Assembly (NCBI GenBank): GCA_902621205.1
Contig: CACNLH010000014.1
Coordinates: 1-38,908 of the forward strand
DNA length: 38,908 nucleotides
Direction: 5' to 3'
DNA from: an uncultured Alphaproteobacteria bacterium
GTDB taxonomy: Bacteria; Pseudomonadota; Alphaproteobacteria; HIMB59
Shown here in pieces: positions 1-9,269 of the stretch (the first letter of the stretch is position 1; the number at the start of each line of letters is the position of its first letter). A model generated the notes under the pieces. It worked only from the letters and a program-made list of their open reading frames with translations. It did not search any database and was not told the DNA's origin. Position numbers and translations under genes: made by a program.

Positions 1-479
1 TTGCTATTCATACCGATTTTAGCAAGTTCACTTAAAGCTGGTGCAAGTAATATCATTGTTGGGTAATTTTTTTTTAAAACATCTACTATTTCACTAGAAA
101 GGTCTTGGTCAGCGCATGCCATATTACTCAAAGCTCCATGAAGCTTAACATGTGTTACTGGAAAATTAATATCAGAGGCAAGATTATGCATAAACATTAA
201 TTGGTCTTTGACAATTTCTTGGATTAGTTTTTTGTTCCAATTAATTTTTGTGCGCCCAAAATTATCTCTATCTAAAAAAGAAATATGTGCGCCAACTGAA
301 ACACGTTTTGTTTTACAGTAACTTAGTGCTTTAAAAACAACGTCTTTTGTCCCCCCATGATATAAACAGGAAAGATTAGCAGAGCTAATTTTATTTATTA
401 GCTGCGCATCAACAGTCTCGAAAAAATTGAGATCTTTTTCTGCGATATCAGAATTTAAATTAATTTTATTCAAATGCAC
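1..479 (-). CDS. pxpA: 5-oxoprolinase subunit A-like (LamB/YcsF family), 3' end outside window
   Basis: Translating the complement from a GTG at 479 gives an open frame running off the left edge. It shows the LamB/YcsF pattern: an N-terminal LNSDIAE, then SSANLSCLYHGG, VGAHISFLDRDNFGR, THVKLHGALSN and LLAPALSELAKIG. In known PxpABC complexes this subunit helps hydrolyse 5-oxoproline to glutamate with ATP. Several normally conserved stretches differ here (family usual GFHAGDP and KPHGALYN), so the protein may be divergent. The start is uncertain: a TTG at 482 is also in frame. Unusually it is divergent from pxpB and pxpC rather than in one operon with them. Confidence 0.8.
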   Translation of the reverse strand, partial: MHLNKINLNSDIAEKDLNFFETVDAQLINKISSANLSCLYHGGTKDVVFKALSYCKTKRVSVGAHISFLDRDNFGRTKINWNKKLIQEIVKDQLMFMHNLASDINFPVTHVKLHGALSNMACADQDLSSEIVDVLKKNYPTMILLAPALSELAKIGMNS

Positions 480-488
480 CAAAGTTAC

Positions 489-496
489 ATTATGAT
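489..496. promoter_or_regulatory. Overlapping divergent -10 elements of pxpA and pxpB
   Basis: The gap between the two divergent starts is only 23 bp. The plus strand reads TATGAT at 491-496, putting the expected transcription start at about 503, the pxpB GTG. The minus strand reads CATAAT over 494-489, putting its expected start near 482-479, the pxpA start. Both -10 boxes use the same base pairs, so this looks like a symmetric bidirectional promoter giving leaderless or nearly leaderless mRNAs. No convincing -35 was seen. Confidence 0.45.
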
Positions 497-502
497 ATTA
501 GC

Positions 503-1222
503 GTGTATTTCAAAGGAATAAATTCTTATGGGGATCGAGGTTTAGTCTTAGATTTTGGAAATGAAACCTCAAAATCTATATCACAGGAGGTAAATGAGGT
601 ATTTTTAAATATTTCAAACCTTAATCTTCAATCACTAAACATTATTCCCTCATTCAATAAAATAGTTGTAATTTTTGAAAATTCAAAAATTAGAGATCAA
701 AACAAAGACAAAATTAGTTTGAAAATGAAAGATACAAATTCTCAAACTAACAAAAAAATCAATAAAACATGGGAAATACCGGCATGTTATAATGAAGATT
801 TTGCTTTAGATATAAAGATCATCCAAAAACTACACCAAATTACAAAAGAAGAGGTTGTCAATCTTCACTCATCAGTTCGTTACTATACATATTATATAGG
901 ATTCATGCCGGGGTTTCCATATTTAGGGGATGTTCCCTCCCAATTAATCACACCGCGGTTAGCTACTCCAAGGGTAAAAATTCCTGCTAGATCCATTGGC
1001 ATAGCAAAAAACCATACCTGTATATATCCAAAAGTTTCACCTGGCGGTTGGAATATAATTGGACAAATACCATTTGATATTTTTGATTTGCAAAGTTCTT
1101 ACCCTTCCCTTTTTCTTCCAGGTGATGAAGTAAAATTTTACGCCGTATCGCTTTCAGAGTTTAAAAAAATAAAAAAACATAATTTTTCATTAAATGAATT
1201 GATCAAGGAATACTCGTCATGA
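503..1222 (+). CDS. pxpB: 5-oxoprolinase subunit B (KipI-like)
   Basis: This 239-aa protein matches the PxpB/KipI carboxyltransferase subdomain family. Diagnostic stretches are YYIGFMPGFPYLGDVP near the middle and the TPR-x-ATPR-x-KIPARSIGIA and SPGGWNIIGQ segments after it. It is expected to work with PxpC and PxpA in ATP-dependent cleavage of 5-oxoproline in the cytoplasm. The start is a GTG; no in-frame ATG lies upstream before a stop at 461. It overlaps pxpC by 4 bases (ATGA), which implies translational coupling. Confidence 0.9.
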   Translation: MYFKGINSYGDRGLVLDFGNETSKSISQEVNEVFLNISNLNLQSLNIIPSFNKIVVIFENSKIRDQNKDKISLKMKDTNSQTNKKINKTWEIPACYNEDFALDIKIIQKLHQITKEEVVNLHSSVRYYTYYIGFMPGFPYLGDVPSQLITPRLATPRVKIPARSIGIAKNHTCIYPKVSPGGWNIIGQIPFDIFDLQSSYPSLFLPGDEVKFYAVSLSEFKKIKKHNFSLNELIKEYSS

Positions 1223-2097
1223 ACTCAATTATAATCACTCGTGCAGGAACTCATTCAACGATTCAAGACTTTGGAAGATTTCAATATCAGCACTTAGGAG
1301 TTTCACCAAGTGGAGCGATGGACCAAAGAATTATTACAGAGCTTCAAAAAATTATACCCAATCATCAAAATCAATTTCTAGAATTTGCTTATGTGGGGCC
1401 CTCAATAAAAGTAACAGAAGGGTCTGTTAAGATATGTGTTGGTGGTAATTGTAATATGAGTATTCAGAAAAATAACAACAGCCAGCTTGAGTACCAGCCC
1501 TATAAAAGTATTAATTTATTTGAGGGCGATGAATTGATTATTCACAATACAATAGACTCAGTATATGGATACATAGCTTTTGAGCATGGACTTGGGTTAG
1601 AGCCTTGTCTTAATAGCTACTCTACTGACACAAAAGCAGGAATAGGTTCGATTAATCGACCTTTAAATGATGAAGATATATTTAACATTAGCAAAGATGT
1701 AAGCTCTTGGGATCTTATCTCTATACCAAAACCTGATTTAGAAAAGGCAACCAACTTCAAAGTTTATCCCGGTCCTCAACTTCAATATTTTTCAGACAAT
1801 ACTCTACAATCTTTTATTAGCAGTGTTTTTACAATAACTAATCAAAGTGATCGAATGGGTATCAGACTCAAGGGTGAGAGTCTCATTAGTTCCGAGTCTC
1901 ATGATATTTTGTCAGAAGGAATATTGCCTGGGTCTATTCAAGTACCAAGTGACGGGCAACCCATTGTATTAATGCGGGACATTCCTTGTACAGGAGGATA
2001 TCCAAAAATTGCAATTTTAAATGAAGAAGACATTTCAAGAATCTCTCAGCTCCCCCCTGAAACCAAAATCACCTTTGATTTACAAACAATCTATTAG
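1219..2097 (+). CDS. pxpC: 5-oxoprolinase subunit C (KipA-like)
   Basis: A 292-aa protein of the biotin-dependent carboxyltransferase-like PxpC/KipA family. It begins with the typical pattern TIQDFGRFQYQHLGVSPSGAMD, here split as IQDFGRFQY (residues 15-23) and GVSPSGAMD (27-35). Near the C-terminus it has the usual QVPSDGQPIVLMRD and GGYPKIA stretches. It starts inside the pxpB stop and forms a two-gene operon. The length fits the family, and nothing suggests damage. Confidence 0.9.
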   Translation: MNSIIITRAGTHSTIQDFGRFQYQHLGVSPSGAMDQRIITELQKIIPNHQNQFLEFAYVGPSIKVTEGSVKICVGGNCNMSIQKNNNSQLEYQPYKSINLFEGDELIIHNTIDSVYGYIAFEHGLGLEPCLNSYSTDTKAGIGSINRPLNDEDIFNISKDVSSWDLISIPKPDLEKATNFKVYPGPQLQYFSDNTLQSFISSVFTITNQSDRMGIRLKGESLISSESHDILSEGILPGSIQVPSDGQPIVLMRDIPCTGGYPKIAILNEEDISRISQLPPETKITFDLQTIY

Positions 2098-2110
2098 CAT
2101 AAATTTTATG

Positions 2111-2116
2111 TATAAT
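2111..2116 (+). promoter_or_regulatory. Consensus -10 box for the photolyase-like gene, leaderless
   Basis: A perfect TATAAT lies in the 24-base gap after pxpC. The expected transcription start, about 7 bases downstream, coincides with the GTG start at 2122, and no Shine-Dalgarno sequence is present. Confidence 0.5.
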
Positions 2117-2121
2117 TAAAA

Positions 2122-2859
2122 GTGAAAATCTCAAGTGTTCAAGATCTAATACCAACATCGAAAAATTCGAATAGCTCAATGTTATCAAGACAAGATGCGC
2201 TAGAAAAATTCAATTCTTTTAATCCTGTTCTTTATGCAAAAACAAGAAACTTTTTAAATGGACAAATTTCAAGATTATCAGCCCATATAAAATATGGAAT
2301 CATCACTAACAAAGAGCTCTATCAATGTATTCGAGACAAATATAATTTTGTTGAGAGTGAAAAGTTTATTCAAGAATTAGCATGGAGAGATTTTTGGAGA
2401 AGCTATGCCTACCATCACCCTGATCAACTATGGACAGACGTAGAAGAATACAAAACTGGATTTCGAGCTCAAGAATATCAAGATAACTTACCCGAGGATA
2501 TTATATCAGCAACAACACCAACACAGATTATTAATATTTTCATCGAACAACTCACAAACACTGGGTACCTTCATAACCATGCACGTATGTACTTAGCTTC
2601 TTATATTATTCACTTTAGAAGAGTAAAGTGGCAAGCTGGAGCGAAGTTTTTTATGAGTCATTTACTGGATGGAGATATTGCAAGTAATAACTTCTCTTGG
2701 CAATGGATCGCGAGTACCTTTGCAGGAAAACCTTATATATTTAATTTAGAAAATGTTCACAAATACTGTCACAGAAGCATAGATATTATACTTGAGAAGA
2801 ATAGAGAAATAGATGGTAGCTATGAAGAAATTAGCTCGAGGCTCTTTCCCAATTTATGA
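2122..2859 (+). CDS. Photolyase/cryptochrome-like FAD-binding domain protein
   Basis: The 245-aa product corresponds to only the C-terminal, helical FAD-binding half of a DNA photolyase/cryptochrome. Recognisable elements are ISRLSAHIKYG (FAD phosphate region, around residues 49-60), ELAWRDFWRSY (around 85-95), TGYLHNHARMYLASY (around 147-161) and HLLDGDIASNNFSWQW (around 180-195), followed by the family's Y-I-F-N segment. Full-length photolyases are about 450-500 aa and carry an N-terminal Rossmann domain; that domain is absent here. The next gene overlaps by 4 bases and may supply a substitute. Likely role: light-dependent repair or blue-light sensing; which of the two is not determined. 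Confidence 0.8.
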   Translation: MKISSVQDLIPTSKNSNSSMLSRQDALEKFNSFNPVLYAKTRNFLNGQISRLSAHIKYGIITNKELYQCIRDKYNFVESEKFIQELAWRDFWRSYAYHHPDQLWTDVEEYKTGFRAQEYQDNLPEDIISATTPTQIINIFIEQLTNTGYLHNHARMYLASYIIHFRRVKWQAGAKFFMSHLLDGDIASNNFSWQWIASTFAGKPYIFNLENVHKYCHRSIDIILEKNREIDGSYEEISSRLFPNL

Positions 2860-3251
2860 ACTTAATTTATTTGTATGACGAATTTATGAGAGTGCCAGCC
2901 AATATTGAGGGTAATCCTGTTTACATCTTTGATGATACTTTAACTGAAGGCTATGAACTTAGTGATAAAATCATTGAAAATAGATACTTTTTAGCTAAAG
3001 AGGCAGGAGCTGAAATATACAGAGGTAATACATATGAAATATTGCAAAAAATTCATGACCAAAACACCATATCCAAAATTATTACAAAATCTACTTTTAG
3101 ACCTATTTACCAAAATTTATTTCAAAAAATAGGTGAAAAATATGATTTAGAGCAATTACCCGATTACTTCTTGTTGCAGGAGAATTGTCTTCATCCAGCA
3201 AAAAGATTTTTTCAGTATTGGAACAAAATTAAGAAAAATTTAAAATATTAG
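2856..3251 (+). CDS. Small alpha/beta protein, possible split photolyase N-terminal domain
   Basis: This 131-aa protein starts inside the stop of the FAD-domain gene (ATGA overlap), so the two are probably co-translated. Its order of elements resembles a shortened photolyase N-terminal domain: a first strand with Y-D-E-F-M-R (compare R-x-D-L-R), a second strand VYIFDD, a helix containing NRYFLAKEAG, a strand AEIYRGNTYEIL and a later strand before LPDYFLL. Similarity is at pattern level only. An unrelated small Rossmann-like protein remains possible. Confidence 0.5.
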   Translation: MNLIYLYDEFMRVPANIEGNPVYIFDDTLTEGYELSDKIIENRYFLAKEAGAEIYRGNTYEILQKIHDQNTISKIITKSTFRPIYQNLFQKIGEKYDLEQLPDYFLLQENCLHPAKRFFQYWNKIKKNLKY

Positions 3252-3253
3252 TC

Positions 3254-3454
3254 ATGGCTGAGAAATGCAAATATTGCGAGGGAGAGTTATCGGTCATGGA
3301 CAGTGTGTATATTGAATCAGAAATTCGAACAGCGCCTAAGAAAGTTCAAAATTTAATTAAAAGTCATCATAATCTTGTCTGTTACATGTGTTATAAAAAA
3401 CTAAAAGCTATTAAAGTGATAAATACTGAGGATAAAAATAAAAAATTAAATTAG
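3254..3454 (+). CDS. Small double-CxxC (zinc-ribbon-like) protein
   Basis: A 66-aa basic protein starting 2 bases after the preceding stop. It has CKYC at residues 5-8 and CYMC at 43-46, the spacing of a small zinc ribbon. The function is not recognised. It closes the short operon with the photolyase-like genes; its last codons overlap the end of the convergent acyl-CoA ligase gene by 4 bases. Confidence 0.6.
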   Translation: MAEKCKYCEGELSVMDSVYIESEIRTAPKKVQNLIKSHHNLVCYMCYKKLKAIKVINTEDKNKKLN

Positions 3455-5076
3455 AGATTTTTCACTTTTTCTCTTAACTCGTACTTTTGGATTTTACCAG
3501 TTGATGTTTTCGGTAGGACCTGAAATACAAAAGTTTTAGGCATTTTAAAACCAGCTAAGTGCTCTCTACAAAATTTCTTTAACTCATCTTCTTCTACTGT
3601 TTGACCTTCAATTAACTCTATAAAAGCACAGGGTGTCTCACCCCATTTTTCATCAGGTCTAGCAACGACAGCTGCTAATGATACTGCAGGGTGCTTTGTA
3701 ATAATATTTTCAATTTCTACAGATGATATATTTTCACCACCACTAATAATGATATCTTTTGATCGATCTTTAACTTGAATATACCCACTAGGGTGCATTA
3801 CTGCTAAGTCGCCTGAATGAAACCATCCGCTTTTCATCGACTCTTGAGTGGCTTTTTCATTTTTGTAGTACCCCATCATGACAGTATTTCCTCGGATCAT
3901 AATCTCCCCCATGGTTTTTCCATCGGAAGGAACAGGTTCGAGCGTTTCTGGGTTCATGACCGATACCATTTCTGTGTGTGGGTAGCGAACTCCTTGATAG
4001 GCTTTTAGCTCAGATCGCTTTTCATCAGCTAAATTATCCCAGTCCTTATTCCAAGCACAATGAACGACATGACCATAAGTTTCAGTCAGTCCATATACGT
4101 GCATAACCTCAAAACCTAAAGACTCCATTTTTTGAAGAATTGAACTAGGGGGCGGAGCACCAGCAGTCATAACATAAACCTTATTTTTTAGTGCTTTTTG
4201 ATCATCTACAGGTGCATTTGCTATCATATTTAATATGATAGGTGCGCCTCCAAAATGAGTCACCTCATACTCATCGATTAATTCAAAAATTTCTTTAACA
4301 ACTATATTTCGTATAAATATTACACGGGCATGGAGCATCGCCAAAGTCCATGGGTAACCCCAGCCATTGCAGTGAAACATTGGCACTGTATATAAATATG
4401 TTAGCCGGTTAGGCATATTCCATGCAGTGATACTTCCCATTGACATTAAATAGGACCCTCTGTGATGGTATACAACACCTTTTGGGTTTCCTGTAGTTCC
4501 AGATGTATAGTTCAGCGAAATAGCCTGCCACTCATCATCAGGTCTTTTCCATTCAAACCCCTTATCACCTGTTTGTAGAAAACTTTCATACTCTAATTTT
4601 CCAATTGCTGGAATATCACCTAAACCTGCTTGTTTGTCATCAATATCAATAACGATGATCTCTCGATTAACTTGAGCAATGGCCTCTATTGCTACATTGT
4701 GAAATTGTCGATCCACAATAAAAACTTTACAATCACTATGATCTAGTATGTAGGTAACAGTTCTGGTGTCTAAACGAGTATTAATTGTATTAACAACACC
4801 TCCTGTCATAGGAACAGAATAATGTGCTTCAAATAATTCAGGTGTGTTTGCTGCCATAATAGAAACAACATCACCTTTGCCAATTCCAACCTTAGTTAAG
4901 GCGCTAGCAAATCGAGTACATCGATCGTAAACTTCTCTCCAAGAATATTTTCTCTCTTTATAAACTATGGCTTCATAGTCGGGGTAAACATCTTTTATTC
5001 GATCAAGGAAACTGATGGGAGTTAAAGGAACAAAGTTTGCATCATTTTTATGCATTCCCTGTTCAAAATTATTCAT
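3451..5076 (-). CDS. AMP-dependent acyl-CoA synthetase
   Basis: A full-length 541-aa member of the ANL adenylate-forming family, which activates a carboxylic acid to its CoA thioester with ATP. The P-loop-like motif TSGTTGNPKG lies at 191-200, then VPMFHCNGWG, GAPPP, YGLTETYGH, the hinge GWFHSGDLAVMHPSGY and DRSKDIIISGGENIS, and a C-terminal K in PKTSTGKIQK. The overall type is that of medium/long-chain ligases and the related DmdB-type ligases; the substrate cannot be read from the sequence. It overlaps by one base (TAATG) the upstream fused beta-oxidation gene, so it probably supplies acyl-CoA to that enzyme. Confidence 0.9.
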   Translation of the reverse strand: MNNFEQGMHKNDANFVPLTPISFLDRIKDVYPDYEAIVYKERKYSWREVYDRCTRFASALTKVGIGKGDVVSIMAANTPELFEAHYSVPMTGGVVNTINTRLDTRTVTYILDHSDCKVFIVDRQFHNVAIEAIAQVNREIIVIDIDDKQAGLGDIPAIGKLEYESFLQTGDKGFEWKRPDDEWQAISLNYTSGTTGNPKGVVYHHRGSYLMSMGSITAWNMPNRLTYLYTVPMFHCNGWGYPWTLAMLHARVIFIRNIVVKEIFELIDEYEVTHFGGAPIILNMIANAPVDDQKALKNKVYVMTAGAPPPSSILQKMESLGFEVMHVYGLTETYGHVVHCAWNKDWDNLADEKRSELKAYQGVRYPHTEMVSVMNPETLEPVPSDGKTMGEIMIRGNTVMMGYYKNEKATQESMKSGWFHSGDLAVMHPSGYIQVKDRSKDIIISGGENISSVEIENIITKHPAVSLAAVVARPDEKWGETPCAFIELIEGQTVEEDELKKFCREHLAGFKMPKTFVFQVLPKTSTGKIQKYELREKVKNL

Positions 5077-7415
5077 TAGTTTTTTAGCCTTCTCCCCGTA
5101 GACAACATTGCATGGATCCTATCCCTCGTCTTATTGGATTGTATTAAATTTATCAAAGACTGTCGCTCTAAATTATAAAGATCAGCTTCCGACAATTCTT
5201 TTGATTTAGTTGTATCACCCCCGCTAAGTACGGTTGCTAAATGAAGACCAATATCAACATCATAGCCAAAAATGATCTTTTTTTGCTCTAAATTTAATAA
5301 AACTTGGTGCATTTTCTCTTTTACCTCAGGTCCGCTTAATGAGAACTTTGGCTTTTCAGGAGCTGAATATCCATTCTTTAATAATGATACTTGATTAAAG
5401 GCTTCCACAAGAAGATTATCTCTATTTAAAACAAAAATATCATCATCTAGAAAAAATTTATGCTTTTTAGCTTGCAATGGGGAATGAGCCATTAAGCCAT
5501 ATCCTATAATATCAAATACTTGAAGAGCTGCTTGATCATGGTCATTTATATATTTTTTGTCTTGTACCCATCTCCATAATAATTCTTTACACCCACCGCC
5601 ACCTGGAACAAGGCCGACACCTGTTTCTACTAAACCTAAAGTACTATTCATGTGTGCAACCATCTTAGAAGTTTGACACGCTACTTCAAAACCACCACCA
5701 ATAGCTAATCCAGCAACAGCACTAACAGTTGGTTTCGATGCATATTTCATTTTCATACATGCAGATTGAAAATCAGATAGGTATTTATCGATACCTTTCC
5801 AATCTTTTACGTCAGCTAAACCAATCATGGTATTTAAATCAGCTCCTGCAGAAAAATTCATAGCCTCATTATAAACAACTAGTCCTTGATAATTATCTTG
5901 TTCAAGACGGTTAACTGACTCCTCTAGAATTTTCATTGCATCTGCGTTTAAAGCATTTGCCTTAGTGTGAAATTCACAACACAGTATCTTCTGTTCTCGA
6001 GGTTCATCATTAAATTGCCAAATAGTTGCAGCAAAATTTCGAGATAATGGATTTGCATATTTTTTGTGGTCACCTAATCTGCGAACTCCCGCTCCTCTAG
6101 AGATAAACTTCATGCCTGCTTCATGATTATAGGCGCGTGAAGAAGTAGAGTCATAAGGTTCTTGTTTTAATCTAATCATAGTTGTAAGTAATTCTGGTAT
6201 TTCTTGTTTTTCATCTTGAAGTCGTTGAACAAATTTGGTGAGCCCGTATTCATTTAATAATTCAAATGGCCCTTCATTCCAGTTAAATCCCATACGAAGA
6301 GCATCATCAATGTCTGTCACTTTTGATGAAACTTCAGGAATACAAAAAGCGCTATAATTAATGATTTTAGCTAAAACTGCAAAAGCATATCGACCGTACT
6401 CACTATCATCATCCAGAAGTGCTTTGATACCCTCTTTCTCAACTCTTCTAGCGATTTCTAAATCTACTTTATCAAAATCATAATAACTCATGTCTGAAGT
6501 ATTCATGGCTTTAATATGTTCATCACCCTCAACAATTGTTGTTTGATAAAAACCACCAGGGCCCTTATTTCCATTATAACCTTTATCAAGTAACTGCTCG
6601 ACTAAGGGATGAGGTTTTACTACATCCATAAAAGGGTCATCCTCTTGTAATTCTTTTTTAAAACTTGCAAGGACATCTTTCATCAAATCAATGCCGATGA
6701 GATCATAGAGACCAAAAACACCTGTTTTAGGAATTCCTAATGGTCGGCCAAATAAGGCATCTGCAATTTCTACTGGAAGACCTCGCTCTAATGCTTCATA
6801 CATTGCCACTTGCATTGCGTACACACCAATACGATTACCAATAAAACCAGGGGTATCATTACAATTGACAATTCCTTTGCCTAGCTCATTTTTACAAAAA
6901 TCACGAAGTCCGCCCATCTTATCTTTATTCATCGTTGGTGTTTCAACGATCTCTAATAATCTCATAAATCGAACAGGATTAAAAAAGTGAGTAATACAAA
7001 AATCTGCTTTCATGCTATCAGACATCTCTTGAGTTAAAATAGAAAGAGGGATGGTAGAAGTGTTTGATGAAATAATAGAGTTGGGACTACGAACTTTATC
7101 AATTTGGGAGTAAAGTTTGTGTTTGATATCAATACGCTCAACAACAGCTTCTATAACCCAGTCTGCATCTTTGATTTCATCAAAGTCATCTTCAAGATTA
7201 CCGGGTTTGATATGCTCAATACGAGACCTTTCCACTAAAAGAGGTGGATCTGACTTTTTGATTATATTAAGAGCACGCTCACTAATTTCATTGGGAGCGC
7301 TCTTACCCTTTAAATCTAATAACACCACATCGCGTTTGGAGTTGGCTAGATGAGCAGCTATTCCTGAGCCCATCGTCCCTGCGCCAATTACTATAATTTT
7401 TTTAAATCCAGTCAT
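5076..7415 (-). CDS. Fused 3-hydroxyacyl-CoA dehydrogenase / enoyl-CoA hydratase
   Basis: A bifunctional beta-oxidation protein of 779 aa from the chosen ATG. The N-terminal half is 3-hydroxyacyl-CoA dehydrogenase: NAD motif GAGTMG at residues 11-16, then SNTST, HFFNPVRFMRLLEIV and DTPGFIGNRIG. The C-terminal part is enoyl-CoA hydratase/isomerase: FSAGADLN, GLAIGGGFEVA and ETGVGLVPGGGG with the expected glutamate. E. coli FadB/FadJ have the opposite domain order. The start at 7415 places the Rossmann strand at the N-terminus; an in-frame ATG at 7451 would add 12 residues without domain support. It forms an operon with the acyl-CoA synthetase. Confidence 0.9.
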   Translation of the reverse strand: MTGFKKIIVIGAGTMGSGIAAHLANSKRDVVLLDLKGKSAPNEISERALNIIKKSDPPLLVERSRIEHIKPGNLEDDFDEIKDADWVIEAVVERIDIKHKLYSQIDKVRSPNSIISSNTSTIPLSILTQEMSDSMKADFCITHFFNPVRFMRLLEIVETPTMNKDKMGGLRDFCKNELGKGIVNCNDTPGFIGNRIGVYAMQVAMYEALERGLPVEIADALFGRPLGIPKTGVFGLYDLIGIDLMKDVLASFKKELQEDDPFMDVVKPHPLVEQLLDKGYNGNKGPGGFYQTTIVEGDEHIKAMNTSDMSYYDFDKVDLEIARRVEKEGIKALLDDDSEYGRYAFAVLAKIINYSAFCIPEVSSKVTDIDDALRMGFNWNEGPFELLNEYGLTKFVQRLQDEKQEIPELLTTMIRLKQEPYDSTSSRAYNHEAGMKFISRGAGVRRLGDHKKYANPLSRNFAATIWQFNDEPREQKILCCEFHTKANALNADAMKILEESVNRLEQDNYQGLVVYNEAMNFSAGADLNTMIGLADVKDWKGIDKYLSDFQSACMKMKYASKPTVSAVAGLAIGGGFEVACQTSKMVAHMNSTLGLVETGVGLVPGGGGCKELLWRWVQDKKYINDHDQAALQVFDIIGYGLMAHSPLQAKKHKFFLDDDIFVLNRDNLLVEAFNQVSLLKNGYSAPEKPKFSLSGPEVKEKMHQVLLNLEQKKIIFGYDVDIGLHLATVLSGGDTTKSKELSEADLYNLERQSLINLIQSNKTRDRIHAMLSTGRRLKN

Positions 7416-7518
7416 TGCTAAGGTCGAGATAATAGCAAAAAAAACCCCCATGGGTAGCAGAATTGAAATAATAAAACACTCTGTTTGTTGATAAAAATGT
7501 CAATAAATTGAATGATTT

Positions 7519-7524
7519 TATAAT
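7519..7524 (+). promoter_or_regulatory. -10 box (TATAAT) for the hsd operon
   Basis: A perfect TATAAT lies 23 bases before the hsdM ATG, in the gap shared with the divergent beta-oxidation gene. No clear -35 was found at the expected spacing. Confidence 0.45.
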
Positions 7525-7547
7525 GATATAAGATTAATGTTAAAAAA

Positions 7548-9269
7548 ATGAGCAATAAAATTACTCTACCGCAAATGGAGTCTTTCCTTTGGGAAACAGC
7601 CGACATCCTCCGCGGTAATATGGATGCCTCAGAATTTAAAGATTATATCTTTGGAATGTTATTCTTGAAGCGTCTTTCTGATGCTTTTGAAGAGGCTCAA
7701 GAAAAAGTAGTAGAGCACTACCTCTCCACAGGAAAATCTCAAAAAGATGCAGAAAGGCTTGCGGCTGATGAAGATGAATACGACAAAACATTTTTTGTCC
7801 CTGAGGTATCACGATGGTCAAGCCTGAAAGATTTAAAACACGATATTGGAACAGAACTCAATAAGGCAACAGATGCCATTGAAAAACATAACCCCTCCCT
7901 AGAGGGTGTTTTGGTATCGATTGATTTTAATATTAAAAATAAAGTATCAGATAAAAAACTCCAAGACTTACTCTCGCATTTTTCAAAACACCGACTTCGC
8001 AACGATGACTTCGAGTCTCCAGACTTACTCGGAAGCGCTTATGAATATTTAATAAAACAATTTGCAGACTCTGCTGGAAAAAAAGGCGGAGAATTCTACA
8101 CGCCAGGCGAGGTGGTATGGCTTTTAGTCTCTCTTCTTAAACCCACATCGGGTATGAAAATCTATGATCCCACCGCAGGTTCTGGTGGTATGTTGATACA
8201 GACTCGTAACTATCTAATTGAAAAAGGTGATAATGCGCAGAACTTGTCTTTGTACGGACAGGAGATGAACTTGAATACCTGGGCGATTTCCAAAATGAAT
8301 ATGTTCCTCCATGGGGTGTTCAATGCAGATATTCGCAAAGGCGATACACTAGGCGATCCCCAACATATCTCTGGTGGTGAATTAATGACCTTCGATCGCG
8401 TGATTGCCAATCCACCCTTCTCTCTAAAAAAATGGGGTAAGGATGCGGCTGATGCAGATCCATATGGTAGGTATCCCTATGGAACTCCTCCAAAGGATGC
8501 AGGGGATTTAGCATTTATTCAGCACATGATCGCATCACTGAACGCAGAGGGAAAAATGGGCGTTGTGGTTCCCCATGGTGTACTTTTCAGAGGCTCCAGT
8601 GAGAAGGATATTCGAAAAGGCATCTTAGAAGATGATTTATTGGAGGCAGTAATCGGTCTTCCATCCGCTCTCTTTTACGGCACAGGCATTCCAGCCGCAC
8701 TTCTGATCATTAATAAAAAGAAACCAAAGGAAAGAGAAAACAAGGTCCTTTTCATCAACGGGGAGCTAGAATATCAGGAAGGTAAAAATCAAAACAAACT
8801 AAGAGATATTGATATCCAACACATCATCGATGTCTATGACAGCTATGCAGATACAAAACGCTACTCCAAAGTTGTGCCTATAGAAGAAATCCGTAAAAAC
8901 GATTACAACCTAAATATTCGCAGATACGCGGACACCTCACCACCACCAGAGCAATTTGATGTAAAAGCAATTCTCAATGGAGGCATACCCATTTCAGAAG
9001 TCGAAGATGAATACATACAAGAAACTCTCAATGGTATGGATGTCTCCTGTATCTTTATAAAAAGAGATAATGAATATTACGACTTCAAGCCTGAGATTGA
9101 GTCCAAGGAACAGATTAGAGATTATCTTGGAACCGAAGAGCAATCCATCATTAACCAATTTGAGCACTGGTGGAATAAATATCGGGTATCTCTAAATGAG
9201 ATTGACACAAAAGCAAAACAATCCGAAGAGGTAATGCGAGGTTATTTAAAGGAACTTGGATATGAGTAA
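7548..9269 (+). CDS. hsdM: Type I restriction-modification DNA methyltransferase subunit
   Basis: A 573-aa N6-adenine methyltransferase. An N-terminal HsdM helical domain (residues 1-150) precedes GEFYTP at 181-186, the S-adenosylmethionine motif DPTAGSGG at 207-214 and the catalytic NPPF at 288-291. With HsdS it methylates the recognition sequence; with HsdR it restricts unmethylated DNA. It heads an operon with hsdS and hsdR, the next start lying inside its stop region. The gene appears intact. Base composition is visibly less AT-rich than the helicase region downstream, compatible with separate acquisition. Confidence 0.95.
   Translation: MSNKITLPQMESFLWETADILRGNMDASEFKDYIFGMLFLKRLSDAFEEAQEKVVEHYLSTGKSQKDAERLAADEDEYDKTFFVPEVSRWSSLKDLKHDIGTELNKATDAIEKHNPSLEGVLVSIDFNIKNKVSDKKLQDLLSHFSKHRLRNDDFESPDLLGSAYEYLIKQFADSAGKKGGEFYTPGEVVWLLVSLLKPTSGMKIYDPTAGSGGMLIQTRNYLIEKGDNAQNLSLYGQEMNLNTWAISKMNMFLHGVFNADIRKGDTLGDPQHISGGELMTFDRVIANPPFSLKKWGKDAADADPYGRYPYGTPPKDAGDLAFIQHMIASLNAEGKMGVVVPHGVLFRGSSEKDIRKGILEDDLLEAVIGLPSALFYGTGIPAALLIINKKKPKERENKVLFINGELEYQEGKNQNKLRDIDIQHIIDVYDSYADTKRYSKVVPIEEIRKNDYNLNIRRYADTSPPPEQFDVKAILNGGIPISEVEDEYIQETLNGMDVSCIFIKRDNEYYDFKPEIESKEQIRDYLGTEEQSIINQFEHWWNKYRVSLNEIDTKAKQSEEVMRGYLKELGYE

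Noticed and set aside
7418-7606. Minus-strand frame across the hsdM promoter
   Set aside because: It overlaps the conserved start of hsdM and the divergent promoter, with no supporting signals.
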